Notes under the pieces: model-generated
Database searches by the model: none
Seen by the model: only the letters and a program-made list of their open reading frames with translations
What the model was told of the DNA's origin: nothing
Assembly (NCBI RefSeq): GCF_003477995.1
Contig: NZ_QUEM01000024.1
Coordinates: forward strand, 1-57,937
Direction: 5' to 3'
Source: Bacteroides sp. OF04-15BH
GTDB taxonomy: Bacteria > Bacteroidota > Bacteroidia > Bacteroidales > Bacteroidaceae
DNA length: 57,937 nt
Program-made: the position numbers and the translations under genes
Shown here: one piece after another, positions 23,387-31,328 of the stretch
How the letters are laid out: each line of letters begins with the position of its first letter
Numbering within the stretch: the first letter of the stretch is position 1

Positions 23387-24617
23387 ATCGGATAGCTTCT
23401 ATCGGGTTCATTCTTGCTGCTTTCTGGGCGGGGTACCATCCGAAGAACACTCCGATGAAGGTACACACACCAAAACTTACAAAGATACTCCAAGGTTGGA
23501 TATAAATAGGCATGTTGGCCAGCATTTTTATTAAAAATGAAGCTCCGATGCCGAAAACGATTCCCAAAATACCTCCCGATATGCTCAGCAGGGCGGCTTC
23601 GATGAGGAACTGGCTCAGAATGTCAATGCCGCGGGCTCCTACAGACATACGCAAACCGATTTCCTTGGTACGTTCGGTCACTGATACATACATGATGTTC
23701 ATGATACCGATACCGCCGACAATCAGGGAGATTCCGGCCACACTACCCAGTAGGATGGTGAGCAGGTTCATGGTAGAGTTCATCATGGAGGCCATTTCTT
23801 CCTGACTTCGTATCGTGAAGTCGTCCTCCTCGGCCTCGGTCGTTTCCGTTGCATCTTTCAGCTTGTGCGTGCGGCGCAGAATGGAGGTGATGTCCTCTAT
23901 GGCCTGGTCGGTAGCTGCTTCGGTCACTGCCGAGCAGTTGATGCCCTGAAGATAAGTCACGGCCAGAATACGTTTCATGACGGTGGTGTAAGGAGCCAGC
24001 ACCACATCGTCCTGGTCCTGTCCCATGGAGTTGTAACCTTTTGACTTGAGAACACCGATTACGCGGAAAGGGATGGAGTTGAAACGGACCACCTTACCAA
24101 TCGGGTCACTGCCGTCGGGGAAGAGGTTGTCCACTACCGTTTTACCCAACAGACACACTTTGGCTGCCGTTTTGATGTCCTGATCGGTAAACATCTCTCC
24201 GTCCTCCACTTCCAATTGCCGGATTTCCAGATAATCCTGATTGATACCATAGACGGTAGACGGGGTGTTGTTGTTTCCCGATACGAACTGTCCGCTGCTG
24301 TTTACGGAAGGGCTGATGGCGGTGATGAAACGGGCCTCATCGCGCAACGCTTCAAAGTCGCTGATCTTCAGCGTCTGCATTTCGCTCGGGTCCTGACGCA
24401 CGCCTCCCCGCATATCTGCTCCCGGATGAATCATAATCATATTGGAACCCATTTCGGAGATCTGCTGTCGGATGCTTCGTTTGGAGCCTTGTCCGATAGC
24501 CAGCATGGCAATAACCGAAGCCACACCGATGATGATACCCAGTGCCGTAAGGAACGAGCGCAGCTTGTTGGCCGCGATGGCTTTCAGTGCTATTTTGAAA
24601 AGATTGATTGTATTCAT
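23379..24617 (-). CDS. MacB-type ABC transporter permease
   Basis: A 412-residue permease of the MacB/FtsX superfamily with one transmembrane helix near the N-terminus (about 18-42), a periplasmic MacB_PCD domain (about 45-265), and a C-terminal FtsX domain with three helices (about 285-405). GIIIGVASVIAMLAIGQGSK (about 27-46) and the closing PAQKAARMNPIEAIRYE are family hallmarks. Unlike E. coli MacB it lacks the fused ATPase, which is the next gene upstream (12 bp). With the HlyD and TolC proteins it forms a tripartite mechanotransmitting exporter. Confidence 0.92.
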   Translation of the reverse strand: MNTINLFKIALKAIAANKLRSFLTALGIIIGVASVIAMLAIGQGSKRSIRQQISEMGSNMIMIHPGADMRGGVRQDPSEMQTLKISDFEALRDEARFITAISPSVNSSGQFVSGNNNTPSTVYGINQDYLEIRQLEVEDGEMFTDQDIKTAAKVCLLGKTVVDNLFPDGSDPIGKVVRFNSIPFRVIGVLKSKGYNSMGQDQDDVVLAPYTTVMKRILAVTYLQGINCSAVTEAATDQAIEDITSILRRTHKLKDATETTEAEEDDFTIRSQEEMASMMNSTMNLLTILLGSVAGISLIVGGIGIMNIMYVSVTERTKEIGLRMSVGARGIDILSQFLIEAALLSISGGILGIVFGIGASFLIKMLANMPIYIQPWSIFVSFGVCTFIGVFFGWYPAQKAARMNPIEAIRYE

Positions 24618-24629
24618 ACTGCGATTCTA

Positions 24630-25388
24630 TTAGTCATCCTGAGGTTTGGGCAGCTTGGCCAGTGCCTCGGCGGCAGAGAGGATGTTCGGATTGATCACAT
24701 CTTCCCGGATCTTGCCGTCGCGAAGCACGATGTTTCGGCTGCTGTATTGTGCGATTTCAGGATTGTGCGTTACAAATATGATGGTTCTTCCCTCGCGGTG
24801 CAGTTGCTGGAACAGCACCAGAATCTCGAACGAGGTGCGGGTGTCCAGGTTACCGGTAGCCTCGTCGGCCAGAATCACCGCCGGATTGTTTACCAGAGCG
24901 CGGGCGATGGCCACACGTTGCATCTGTCCGCCCGACATCTGGTTTGACTTGTGGTAGAGGCGGTCGCCCAGTCCCACCATTTCAAGAGCCTTGATGGCTC
25001 TTTCCTTCCGTTCCTTGGTCGATACGGAGGCATTATACATCAGCGGCAGTTCCACATTCTCGATAGCCGTGGTCTTGGCCAGCAGATTGTAGTTCTGAAA
25101 CACGAATCCGATTTTGCGGTTGCGCAGAATGGCGCGCTGGGTGCGGCTCATGTTCTTCACCGGAGAGCCGTCCAGAATATATTCTCCGCTGGTCGGCGTA
25201 TCGAGGCATCCCAACTGGTTCAGCAGGGTAGACTTGCCGGAACCGGAAGTACCCATGATGGTGACAAATTCTCCTTCATAGATTTTGAAAGACACTCCGC
25301 GCAGGGCGTGAACAATTTCGTCACCAACCAGAAAGTTGCGTTTTACATCCTGTAGTTCAATGACTACTTTTCTTTTGTCTTCTTCCAT
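24630..25388 (-). CDS. ABC transporter ATP-binding protein (MacB/LolD group)
   Basis: A 252-residue ATPase with Walker A GTSGSGKST (about residues 46-54), Q-loop region VFQNYNL, signature MSGGQMQRVAIARAL (about 149-163), Walker B VILADEATGNLDT (about 169-181) and the H-loop in FVTHNPE. It energises the permease encoded 12 bp downstream. The MacB/LolD group drives export of antibiotics, peptides or lipoproteins without moving substrate through the permease itself. Its gene follows the HlyD gene by 14 bp. Confidence 0.94.
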   Translation of the reverse strand: MEEDKRKVVIELQDVKRNFLVGDEIVHALRGVSFKIYEGEFVTIMGTSGSGKSTLLNQLGCLDTPTSGEYILDGSPVKNMSRTQRAILRNRKIGFVFQNYNLLAKTTAIENVELPLMYNASVSTKERKERAIKALEMVGLGDRLYHKSNQMSGGQMQRVAIARALVNNPAVILADEATGNLDTRTSFEILVLFQQLHREGRTIIFVTHNPEIAQYSSRNIVLRDGKIREDVINPNILSAAEALAKLPKPQDD

Positions 25389-25402
25389 AATCCATTCTGA
25401 TT

Positions 25403-26575
25403 TTATTTCTTTTTCTTATCTCCCGGATGTGGCATGAACGGGCTGCTTTCTGCCTGTTGCGGTCCTTCTTCCATACCTTCCTGAAGCTCTTTTATACTCA
25501 TGATTACCTCTGTGTTCTCAGGTACTCCGCTCAGAATCTCCGTGCGGGTTCCGTCGGAAACTCCGATTCTTACCGGATAAGCCTTCAGCACATTGCCGTT
25601 CTTCACCCAAAGTTTGTTAGCTCCCTTGCAGTCTTCGATTTTTACATCCTTCAGAGTAGTGGCAGAAGGCGTGAAGCGCAAAGCCTTGGATTTCACACTG
25701 ACTACATCCGGGCGCTCGATGGTGGTGATGCTCACATTGGCGGTGAGTCCCGGTTTCAGTTTCAGATCCTTGTTCGGTGCCGAGATCACTACTTCATAAG
25801 TGACCACGTTGCTTTCGGTTACGGCTTCCTGACGTACCTGAGTGACCACTCCGCTGAAAGTGTCATCCGGGAAGGCATCTACGGTGAAACTGACCTTCTG
25901 TCCTTCCTTGATGTTGCCTATGTCGGCCTCGTCAATATCGGCTACTACCTGCATGTCGGTCAGGTCCTGAGCGATGGTAAACAAGGTAGGAGTGCTGTAG
26001 CTGGAGGCTACGGTCTGTCCTTCTTCCACGTCCTTGCCCAATACGATACCGTCAATCGGCGAGGTGATGATGGCATAACCCAGGTTGGTCTGCGCCTTCT
26101 TCACGTTTTCCTCTTTGGTCTTTACGTCCTCGGCTGCCTTTTGAAAACTGAGGCGGGCCACTTCGTAATCGTTCCGGCTCACCAGTCCCTTGTCATACAG
26201 ATTCTTGTAGCGTTCGTAGTTGGCTTTCTGGTATTGGTAATCGCTCTTCGAACTGGTCAGGTTGGCCTGCGCGCTGTTGAGTTCGCTGATCAGGTTCGTC
26301 TTGTCGAGTTCCGCAATGACCTGTCCCTTTTTCACCACACTGTTGTAGTCTACATAGATTTTGCTGATGATACCGGATACCTGTGTACCCACATCCACAC
26401 TGGTTACCGGTTCGATGCTACCGGTGGCCGTTACGATACTTTTTATGGTGTCCTTTTCCACTTTGGTGGTTTCGTATTCCTGTTTCAGGGAAGTGTCGCC
26501 TTTGGGCCAGAAGAAGAATATTCCGGCGGCGATGATGACGATGGCCGAAGCCACGATGATTTTATTCTTTTTCAT
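25403..26575 (-). CDS. HlyD/MacA-type periplasmic adaptor (membrane fusion protein)
   Basis: A 390-residue adaptor anchored by an N-terminal helix (about 5-24). It shows the lipoyl-type half-motif VDVGTQVSGIISKIYVDYNS (about 61-80), a coiled-coil hairpin (about 100-160), the returning half SPIDGIVLGKDVEEGQTV, and beta-barrel segments with VSFTVDAFPDDTFSG. The C-terminus is charged. It bridges the ABC permease and the outer-membrane TolC-like protein encoded immediately upstream. MacA-like adaptors pair with MacB permeases exactly in this gene order. Confidence 0.93.
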   Translation of the reverse strand: MKKNKIIVASAIVIIAAGIFFFWPKGDTSLKQEYETTKVEKDTIKSIVTATGSIEPVTSVDVGTQVSGIISKIYVDYNSVVKKGQVIAELDKTNLISELNSAQANLTSSKSDYQYQKANYERYKNLYDKGLVSRNDYEVARLSFQKAAEDVKTKEENVKKAQTNLGYAIITSPIDGIVLGKDVEEGQTVASSYSTPTLFTIAQDLTDMQVVADIDEADIGNIKEGQKVSFTVDAFPDDTFSGVVTQVRQEAVTESNVVTYEVVISAPNKDLKLKPGLTANVSITTIERPDVVSVKSKALRFTPSATTLKDVKIEDCKGANKLWVKNGNVLKAYPVRIGVSDGTRTEILSGVPENTEVIMSIKELQEGMEEGPQQAESSPFMPHPGDKKKK

Positions 26576-26608
26576 GATTCTGTTCTGTTTGTTGGATATG
26601 AGTTGTTT

Positions 26609-27955
26609 TTATAAGGTAATACTGTTGCCCTGATAGAATTTCAGAAGTTGGATATTCAGCAGGGTGGTGTATTTGCTTTGCAGCTTTTCCTGTTGTGCCT
26701 GGAGCAGATCGTCTTTTCCAGTGAGCAGCTCCACCACGTTTTTCAGTCCGTTTTCAAACTGTTCGTTCAGCAGTCTGTAGCTGCTCTCCATGCTTTCGGT
26801 CTTGGTGATCGAAGCCTTGAACTTTTCCTGATTGTTACGGGCCTGCAGATTGTAGCTCTCGATGGTGTTATACAGATTCTTCTGCTCTTCGGTAAGTTCC
26901 AGAGACTTGGTCACCTGATCCAGTTTTGCACGTTCCACAGCGCTTTTGTTCTTACGGTTGTCGAAGATCGGTACGGAGAGTGTCAGTCCGATGGTTCCGT
27001 TCAGATTTTCTTTCAGCTGGCTGGCCACCTGGGCTCCGGTGCTGTAGTGACTGTCGCTGATGGAAGCGTTGAGCGAAAGACTTGGCTGGTATCCGGCCTT
27101 GGCCACATCCACACTCAGCTTGGCAGCCTCGATGGCAGTCTGCTTGCTCTGGATTTCCGGGCGAAGCAACAGGGCCTGACTGTAAACCTCGTTGCTGGAA
27201 GGTACCAGCTGCAAAGCCTGTTCGTCAGAAATCTCCAGATTGGCAATCTGGAAATCCGTACCCGGGTCCAATTCCAGCAGTTGCTTCAGTTGCAGATTGT
27301 AATCGTCAATCTGAGTCTGTGCGTTGACCACATCATACTGGGCGCTGCTCCATTGCGCCTCGAGCTGTTTCAGTTCCGTTTCCGAAAGCAGTCCGTTCTG
27401 CATCATTTCCTTTCCGCGTTCCACCTGCTTTTTGGCGGTTTCGAGAATGCTTTCATTCACTTTCTTGGCCTCGGTGGAGTACAGGATCTGAATATACAGC
27501 TGGGTGATTTGTTCCGTAATGCTGTTCTTACTGATCTCTGTATCCAGCTCGGCCATCTTCTTGTTTAACTTTTGTATCTTGATTGTGTTTGTGTTCGATT
27601 TGCCATCCCATACGGTCCAGGAGGCATTCAATGAATAATTTCCGTTTTCGGTCAGCTTTTTGCTGGAAGTGTTGGCCATGCCGTTGGCTACGATGCTGTT
27701 CGGGTTACTCTGCAGCGGACGGTAGTTGAGTGACTGGTTCATGCCGAATGACAGGCTGGGGAAGAGGGCAGCCTGCGATTCCTTGAGGCTGACGTCCTGC
27801 TGCTGTTCGCTTACATTGGATTTCTGAATCTGAATGTTGTTTTCCAGGGCATATTGGATGCAGCGCTCCAAATCCCAGGTCTCTTCGTTGCCGGCTCTGA
27901 TGTTGTTCATCATGAAGAGCGACAACAGAGCTAAAAAATACTTCTTCTTGCTCAT
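26609..27955 (-). CDS. TolC-family outer-membrane efflux protein
   Basis: A 448-residue protein with a signal peptide (about residues 1-21, MSKKKYFLALLSLFMMNNIRA) and two outer-membrane efflux repeats, each with long coiled-coil helices (about 100-240 and 290-430). Typical are WDLERCIQYALENN at the mature N-terminus and LSLSVPIFDNRKN in the second barrel strand region. It provides the outer-membrane duct for the MacA/MacB-like pump. It is the first gene of a six-gene operon ending with the LytTR regulator, and its promoter is one of the clearest in the window. Confidence 0.93.
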   Translation of the reverse strand: MSKKKYFLALLSLFMMNNIRAGNEETWDLERCIQYALENNIQIQKSNVSEQQQDVSLKESQAALFPSLSFGMNQSLNYRPLQSNPNSIVANGMANTSSKKLTENGNYSLNASWTVWDGKSNTNTIKIQKLNKKMAELDTEISKNSITEQITQLYIQILYSTEAKKVNESILETAKKQVERGKEMMQNGLLSETELKQLEAQWSSAQYDVVNAQTQIDDYNLQLKQLLELDPGTDFQIANLEISDEQALQLVPSSNEVYSQALLLRPEIQSKQTAIEAAKLSVDVAKAGYQPSLSLNASISDSHYSTGAQVASQLKENLNGTIGLTLSVPIFDNRKNKSAVERAKLDQVTKSLELTEEQKNLYNTIESYNLQARNNQEKFKASITKTESMESSYRLLNEQFENGLKNVVELLTGKDDLLQAQQEKLQSKYTTLLNIQLLKFYQGNSITL

Positions 27956-27981
27956 AATCGTCTTGGTTGGTTTTTACGAAG

Positions 27982-28013
27982 GCAAATTTAGGAGCGCTTT
28001 GCCGCTCTTACAA
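27982..28013 (-). promoter_or_regulatory. promoter of the tolC-macA-macB-kinase-regulator operon
   Basis: Minus strand: TTG (28011-28013), 20-bp spacer, TAAATTTGC (27982-27990), a full Bacteroidetes consensus. The start codon follows 26 bp after the -7 box. No other promoter is seen before the regulator gene, so pump and two-component genes are probably one transcript. Confidence 0.75.
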
Positions 28014-28076
28014 TTATAATATACTAAGGGGGCTTTTTTTTCGACGAAACACCCTTTTTATTCTATTAAAATATTG

Positions 28077-28085
28077 TACCTTTGA
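28077..28085 (+). promoter_or_regulatory. candidate promoter -7 box for ribE
   Basis: TACCTTTGA matches TAnnTTTGY except the last base, 26 bp before the ATG at 28112. The short leader leaves no space for an FMN riboswitch. Confidence 0.45.
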
Positions 28086-28111
28086 AGGGTAAAAACCATA
28101 AATGCAAGCTT

Positions 28112-28726
28112 ATGTTTTCTGGAATAGTAGAAGAATGTGCCCAGGTGGTGGCCATTGAAAAAGAATTGGAAAATGTGCATTTCACCCTGAAATGCTCTTT
28201 TGTGGATGAGTTGAAAATCGATCAGAGTGTGGCACACAACGGAGTTTGCCTTACAGTGGTGCGCATCGAGAACGGTACCTATACGGTAACGGCAATGAAG
28301 GAAACGCTCGACCGCAGCAATCTGGGTCTGCTTCAGGTGGGTGATGAAGTGAATGTGGAGCGTTCCATGATGATGAACGGCCGTCTGGACGGTCATATCG
28401 TGCAGGGTCATGTAGACCAGACCGCCGAGTGCGTTTCCGTGGAGGATGCCGAGGGAAGTCATGTGTTTACTTTCCGTTATGCCTTTGATCCGGAGATGGC
28501 CAAGCGCGGTTACTTCACTGTGGACAAAGGTTCGGTAACCGTGAATGGAGTGAGCCTCACGGTGTGCAATCCTACGCAGGATACTTTCCAGGTGTGCATC
28601 ATTCCTTATACTTTCGATCACACCAACTTCCACACCTTCAGACCCGGCAGTGTGGTTAATCTCGAATTTGACATTATCGGCAAGTATCTGAGCCGCATGA
28701 TGTCGCTCACCGGACAGCAGGGCTGA
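28112..28726 (+). CDS. ribE: riboflavin synthase alpha chain
   Basis: A 204-residue protein with the typical start MFSGIVEE; an in-frame ATG 30 bp upstream overlaps the promoter and is not preferred. Two lumazine-binding repeats are visible: residues 1 to about 97 with VAHNGVCLTV, and about 98-190 with GHIVQGHVDQT and TVNGVSLTV. The enzyme dismutates two 6,7-dimethyl-8-ribityllumazine molecules into riboflavin in the last step of the pathway. It stands apart from other rib genes and is followed by a strong bidirectional terminator. Confidence 0.95.
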   Translation: MFSGIVEECAQVVAIEKELENVHFTLKCSFVDELKIDQSVAHNGVCLTVVRIENGTYTVTAMKETLDRSNLGLLQVGDEVNVERSMMMNGRLDGHIVQGHVDQTAECVSVEDAEGSHVFTFRYAFDPEMAKRGYFTVDKGSVTVNGVSLTVCNPTQDTFQVCIIPYTFDHTNFHTFRPGSVVNLEFDIIGKYLSRMMSLTGQQG

Positions 28727-28750
28727 TACCCGCCGGTGCGGAACATATAA

Positions 28751-28808
28751 AAACGGAAAAAGCTGTTTCCGACTTGCCGTGCAGGTCTCGAAACAGCTTT
28801 TTCCGTTT
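28751..28808. terminator. bidirectional rho-independent terminator
   Basis: An 18-19-bp stem (AAACGGAAAAAGCTGTTTC and its complement) with a 20-nt loop separates the convergent ribE and PqqD-like genes. Confidence 0.8.
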
Positions 28809-28836
28809 ATTCTTTTCCTGATTGCGGTTTGGAAAC

Positions 28837-29103
28837 TTATTCCGTCAGTCCGGCTTCCTTCCACGACTTCATGATGTCGCGGGCGTCGTTCAGGGCAGTT
28901 TCCGCATCCACTTCATATTCGTCGAGCAGCAGCTGGGCCAGCTGTTCTGCTTCGAACTCCGTATCTTTCACCTTGTTCCACAGATAGGCAGCCGATTCGT
29001 TCAGGCTGATAATCTTGGTAAAGTCGATGTTCTCTTTTCCGTAGGCCACAATAACGTACTCGTTGCATACGTTCTTCAGGTCGAATCCTTTCTTTATTTT
29101 CAT
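28837..29103 (-). CDS. PqqD-family protein (RiPP recognition element-like)
   Basis: An 88-residue protein with the PqqD winged-helix pattern: N-terminal strands (KIKKGFDLKNVCNEYVIV), the SLNESAAYLWNKV segment (about residues 33-45) and a helical C-terminus with the LLLDEYEVDAETALNDARDI stretch (about 58-77). PqqD-like domains bind leader peptides of ribosomally made peptides for modification or cleavage. It overlaps the protease gene upstream by ATGA, so translation is coupled. No precursor peptide, radical SAM enzyme or cyclase is visible in the window, so the usual RiPP role is uncertain. Confidence 0.85.
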   Translation of the reverse strand: MKIKKGFDLKNVCNEYVIVAYGKENIDFTKIISLNESAAYLWNKVKDTEFEAEQLAQLLLDEYEVDAETALNDARDIMKSWKEAGLTE

Positions 29104-29657
29104 GATTTCTGTTCTAGATTTAGTTTATAGATCCATAATAAATATTTTCTGACGGGCAGCAGCTTTCTCCACAGGCGGGCATAGCGGTTCCATTTTTCGT
29201 CGTCGGCCGGTATGGCTATTCCGTTGCGGATGAAAGTGCGCACCACGGCGGCCACCTCTTCGCGCCGGCAGTATTCCTTGCCTTTCAGGTTACCGTCGCC
29301 CATGAGGGTCACTTTGTCTCCATCGAGTCCGATGATGCGGTGCAGCACATACTTGCCCGGGAAAATTTCTCCCAGGGCCACATCGCCCACCTTCAGTTCC
29401 GAAAAAGGAGCCAGCACCACACTGTCGCGGCAATGCTCCAGAAAGGGGCGCATGCTGTAGCCCTTCACCATGATGGTCACGGTGTGCCCTTCGCGCACCA
29501 GTTCCTTGACCTGTCCCAGAATCAGTTCGTTGGGGAAACTCATCCGCGCCACGTTTTCCCGGGCCGATGCTGTCGGGGCAGGGGCTGTGAGGCGCCGTAT
29601 GGGAGCGAATCCCTTCCACAGCATTCCGAAGATTCTTTTCTTGACGCTCTGTTTCAT
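29100..29657 (-). CDS. S24/S26-family signal-peptidase-like protease
   Basis: A 185-residue protein. The nucleophile motif GYSMRPFL has Ser68; GDVALG (about 91-96), GKYVLHRIIG with His106 (about 101-110) and GDGN (about 120-123) follow in the order of the Ser-His type signal peptidases (SEC11-like). No clear transmembrane helix is seen at the N-terminus, though a hydrophobic/basic stretch at 8-24 may associate with the membrane. ATGA overlaps join it to the kinase-like gene before and the PqqD gene after, which supports the upstream start at 29657 over an internal ATG at 29543. A leader-cleaving role in a peptide pathway is a reasonable guess. Confidence 0.75.
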   Translation of the reverse strand: MKQSVKKRIFGMLWKGFAPIRRLTAPAPTASARENVARMSFPNELILGQVKELVREGHTVTIMVKGYSMRPFLEHCRDSVVLAPFSELKVGDVALGEIFPGKYVLHRIIGLDGDKVTLMGDGNLKGKEYCRREEVAAVVRTFIRNGIAIPADDEKWNRYARLWRKLLPVRKYLLWIYKLNLEQKS

Positions 29658-30535
29658 GCTGAGGTAACGGTTTGATGGCTGAGGCGGGCCGCTTCTTCGT
29701 CGGGCAGGCAGCCCAAATGATATACCGGGGTGCGTGACAGAATCTCGGATATCGTGTTACAGATATCGTTGTAGACCCGTTTGTCCCATTTCATGACCGA
29801 TACGGACGACAGGATGTGGGCAAAAGAGTGCAGAATATCTTCACGCCGGATTTCGTTTTGCTTTTTCTGTTCCAGCTGGACAAAGGCTCCGGCCTCGGCT
29901 TCGATGTTGCGGTAGCAGGGAGTCTTTCCGCTCCAGGGAGAGCCGTAGACAAAGGTCTTTCCTCCCACCACGCGTACCACTGGATTGTCGTCGTTCATCA
30001 GATCCGAACCCGGGATGTGCTTGAGCCAAAGACGGGTATGCGTGCTTTTTCCAGTACCGCTCTTTCCCAAAAACAGATAGCCCTTATCGTTGTTCCGGAT
30101 GACGGAAGAGTGAATCAGCAGGGTGTTGTGCGGCGAGGTGGCAAAGGCATAGACAATCATCAGGGCATTGTTGGTGCCAAAGGCACGCTCCTCTCTTTTT
30201 TCTGCAAGCAGATGTACGGTGGCCAGACTGAAGTCGGCATTGACGCGTACGCGGCAACACGGCACATTGTTTACATTGCTGATGACGAACTGGTATCCGC
30301 CGTCGTTCATCAGATATACGCCGTGGTTGCATCCGCCGCAGTCAAACTGTCCGATTTCCTCGTGAGGGGCTTCGGTGCAGGCCGACTCGGTGACGGTCAT
30401 TTCAAACAAGGGAGAGTCCTTTGCTTCGGTGCAGACAAAGGGAGTGCATGAGGGCAGCAGGTCTTCAATCTCTTCCGCGGTATGAAAAGTAATGCGGAAC
30501 AGATGACCGGCCACTTTATATAAATTCGTTTTCAT
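29654..30535 (-). CDS. HPr kinase-like P-loop ATPase
   Basis: A 293-residue cytoplasmic protein without transmembrane segments. The C-terminal half looks like the catalytic fold of HPr(Ser) kinase: LFLGKSGTGKSTHTRLW with Walker A at residues 157-165, the acidic LMNDDNPVV segment (about 179-187) and GSPWSGKTPCYRN (about 197-209). The N-terminal half (residues 1-140) is a separate domain with several cysteines (DCGGCNHG near 65-72). HPr-kinase homologues occur in lasso-peptide clusters, where they phosphorylate precursors. Here it precedes a protease and a PqqD-like gene with an ATGA overlap, reproducing part of that set. Confidence 0.75.
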   Translation of the reverse strand: MKTNLYKVAGHLFRITFHTAEEIEDLLPSCTPFVCTEAKDSPLFEMTVTESACTEAPHEEIGQFDCGGCNHGVYLMNDGGYQFVISNVNNVPCCRVRVNADFSLATVHLLAEKREERAFGTNNALMIVYAFATSPHNTLLIHSSVIRNNDKGYLFLGKSGTGKSTHTRLWLKHIPGSDLMNDDNPVVRVVGGKTFVYGSPWSGKTPCYRNIEAEAGAFVQLEQKKQNEIRREDILHSFAHILSSVSVMKWDKRVYNDICNTISEILSRTPVYHLGCLPDEEAARLSHQTVTSA

Positions 30536-30538
30536 GAA

Positions 30539-30970
30539 TTATTCAGAAATTACTTGGTTGATTTCCGACTCGAAGCGGAATTCATCCTGAGACAGAGTCT
30601 TCAGAATGGTGGCATTGCTGTTTTTGTAGCGCTTCATAACCTTGTTGTATCTCTTGCGGAGGTTTTCCAGTTTTTTGTCAAAGAAAACCACACAAGTAGT
30701 GTTCGGACGCTCTTTATGATCGGCCAGGAAGAACTGCAACTGGTTGCCATAAGCGGTGCGTCCTACAAGAAATTCTGTTTTAGGTTCTATCATTACGGAA
30801 TCCACTGCCTGAATGTCGGTGATGTAAATCAGAGAGTCGTTAAAGGAAGCCGAAAATCCGAACATGTAAACTTTAGTCGGTCCTGTCGTGTTCTTGTCCT
30901 TGGCATAAGTGCTTATGCCGATGGCCAGTGTTGCGAAAATTAATAGAAAAGAGATTTTGAAACGTTTCAT
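30539..30970 (-). CDS. small exported protein heading the HPr-kinase-like operon
   Basis: A 143-residue protein with a signal peptide (MKRFKISFLLIFATLAIGIS, cleavage likely after TYA). The mature part is charged with strands (KVYMFGFSASFNDSLIYITD, about residues 33-52) and a basic helix near 100-120 (LENLRKRYNKVMKRYKN). I know similar proteins only as conserved Bacteroides hypotheticals. It ends 3 bp before the kinase-like gene and has its own full promoter, so it is the first gene of the four-gene unit. It is too large and too protein-like to be a peptide precursor. Confidence 0.75.
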   Translation of the reverse strand: MKRFKISFLLIFATLAIGISTYAKDKNTTGPTKVYMFGFSASFNDSLIYITDIQAVDSVMIEPKTEFLVGRTAYGNQLQFFLADHKERPNTTCVVFFDKKLENLRKRYNKVMKRYKNSNATILKTLSQDEFRFESEINQVISE

Positions 30971-30991
30971 ACTTTAAAGTTTTTACCGTTA

Positions 30992-31023
30992 CAAAAGTAA
31001 ACAATAATCTTTCATCAGCCAAC
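30992..31023 (-). promoter_or_regulatory. promoter of the exported protein/HPr-kinase-like/protease/PqqD operon
   Basis: Minus strand: TTG (31021-31023), 20-bp spacer, TACTTTTGT (30992-31000), a full Bacteroidetes consensus, 21 bp before the first ATG. Confidence 0.7.
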
Positions 31024-31147
31024 AAATTAAGTCTTTTTTCTCTTTTCTCCGGATTCCGCTCCCGAGACGTGCTTTCGGAAAGTTCGTCCGTGGGGTGTTT
31101 CCGTTACGTTTCTTTTAAGTGTTCCGGGAGGCTCCTGCCGGTTGCGT

Positions 31148-31216
31148 CAGATTATCATCAGTGCGATAATTTATTACCGTCAGGGAGATAATTTATCATC
31201 ATGCCGATGATTTTTC
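31148..31216. repeat. triple-palindrome intergenic repeat, copy B
   Basis: Three consecutive small hairpins: ATTATC..GATAAT, TTAT..ATAA around CCGTCAGGGAG, and ATCATC-ATGCC-GATGAT, followed by T-rich sequence. The layout resembles copies A (14772-14836) and C (44494-44560), with divergent bases. The rest of 31024-31255 holds no gene. Confidence 0.5.
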
Positions 31217-31255
31217 TTTGGGAGCACGTTCCCTTCTCCGGTTGGAGGGATACAA

Positions 31256-31292
31256 AAAAGGGGACTCCGCTGTGATTGCGGAATCCCCTTCT
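31256..31292 (-). terminator. rho-independent terminator after rpoD
   Basis: AAGGGGACTCCGC pairs with GCGGAATCCCCTT; on the minus strand the stem is followed by a T-run, 37 bp after the rpoD stop. Confidence 0.75.
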
Positions 31293-31328
31293 CCTTGCTT
31301 GATGCAAAATATGTTTCTGTCTTTGGGA

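Noticed and set aside
28021..28111. FMN riboswitch before ribE
   Set aside because: The leader after the -7 box is only about 20 nt and no RFN-element sequence is seen.
30971..31147. Hidden precursor peptide gene for the PqqD operon
   Set aside because: No small ORF with a plausible start and leader was found between the promoter and the palindrome repeat, nor after the PqqD gene before the terminator.
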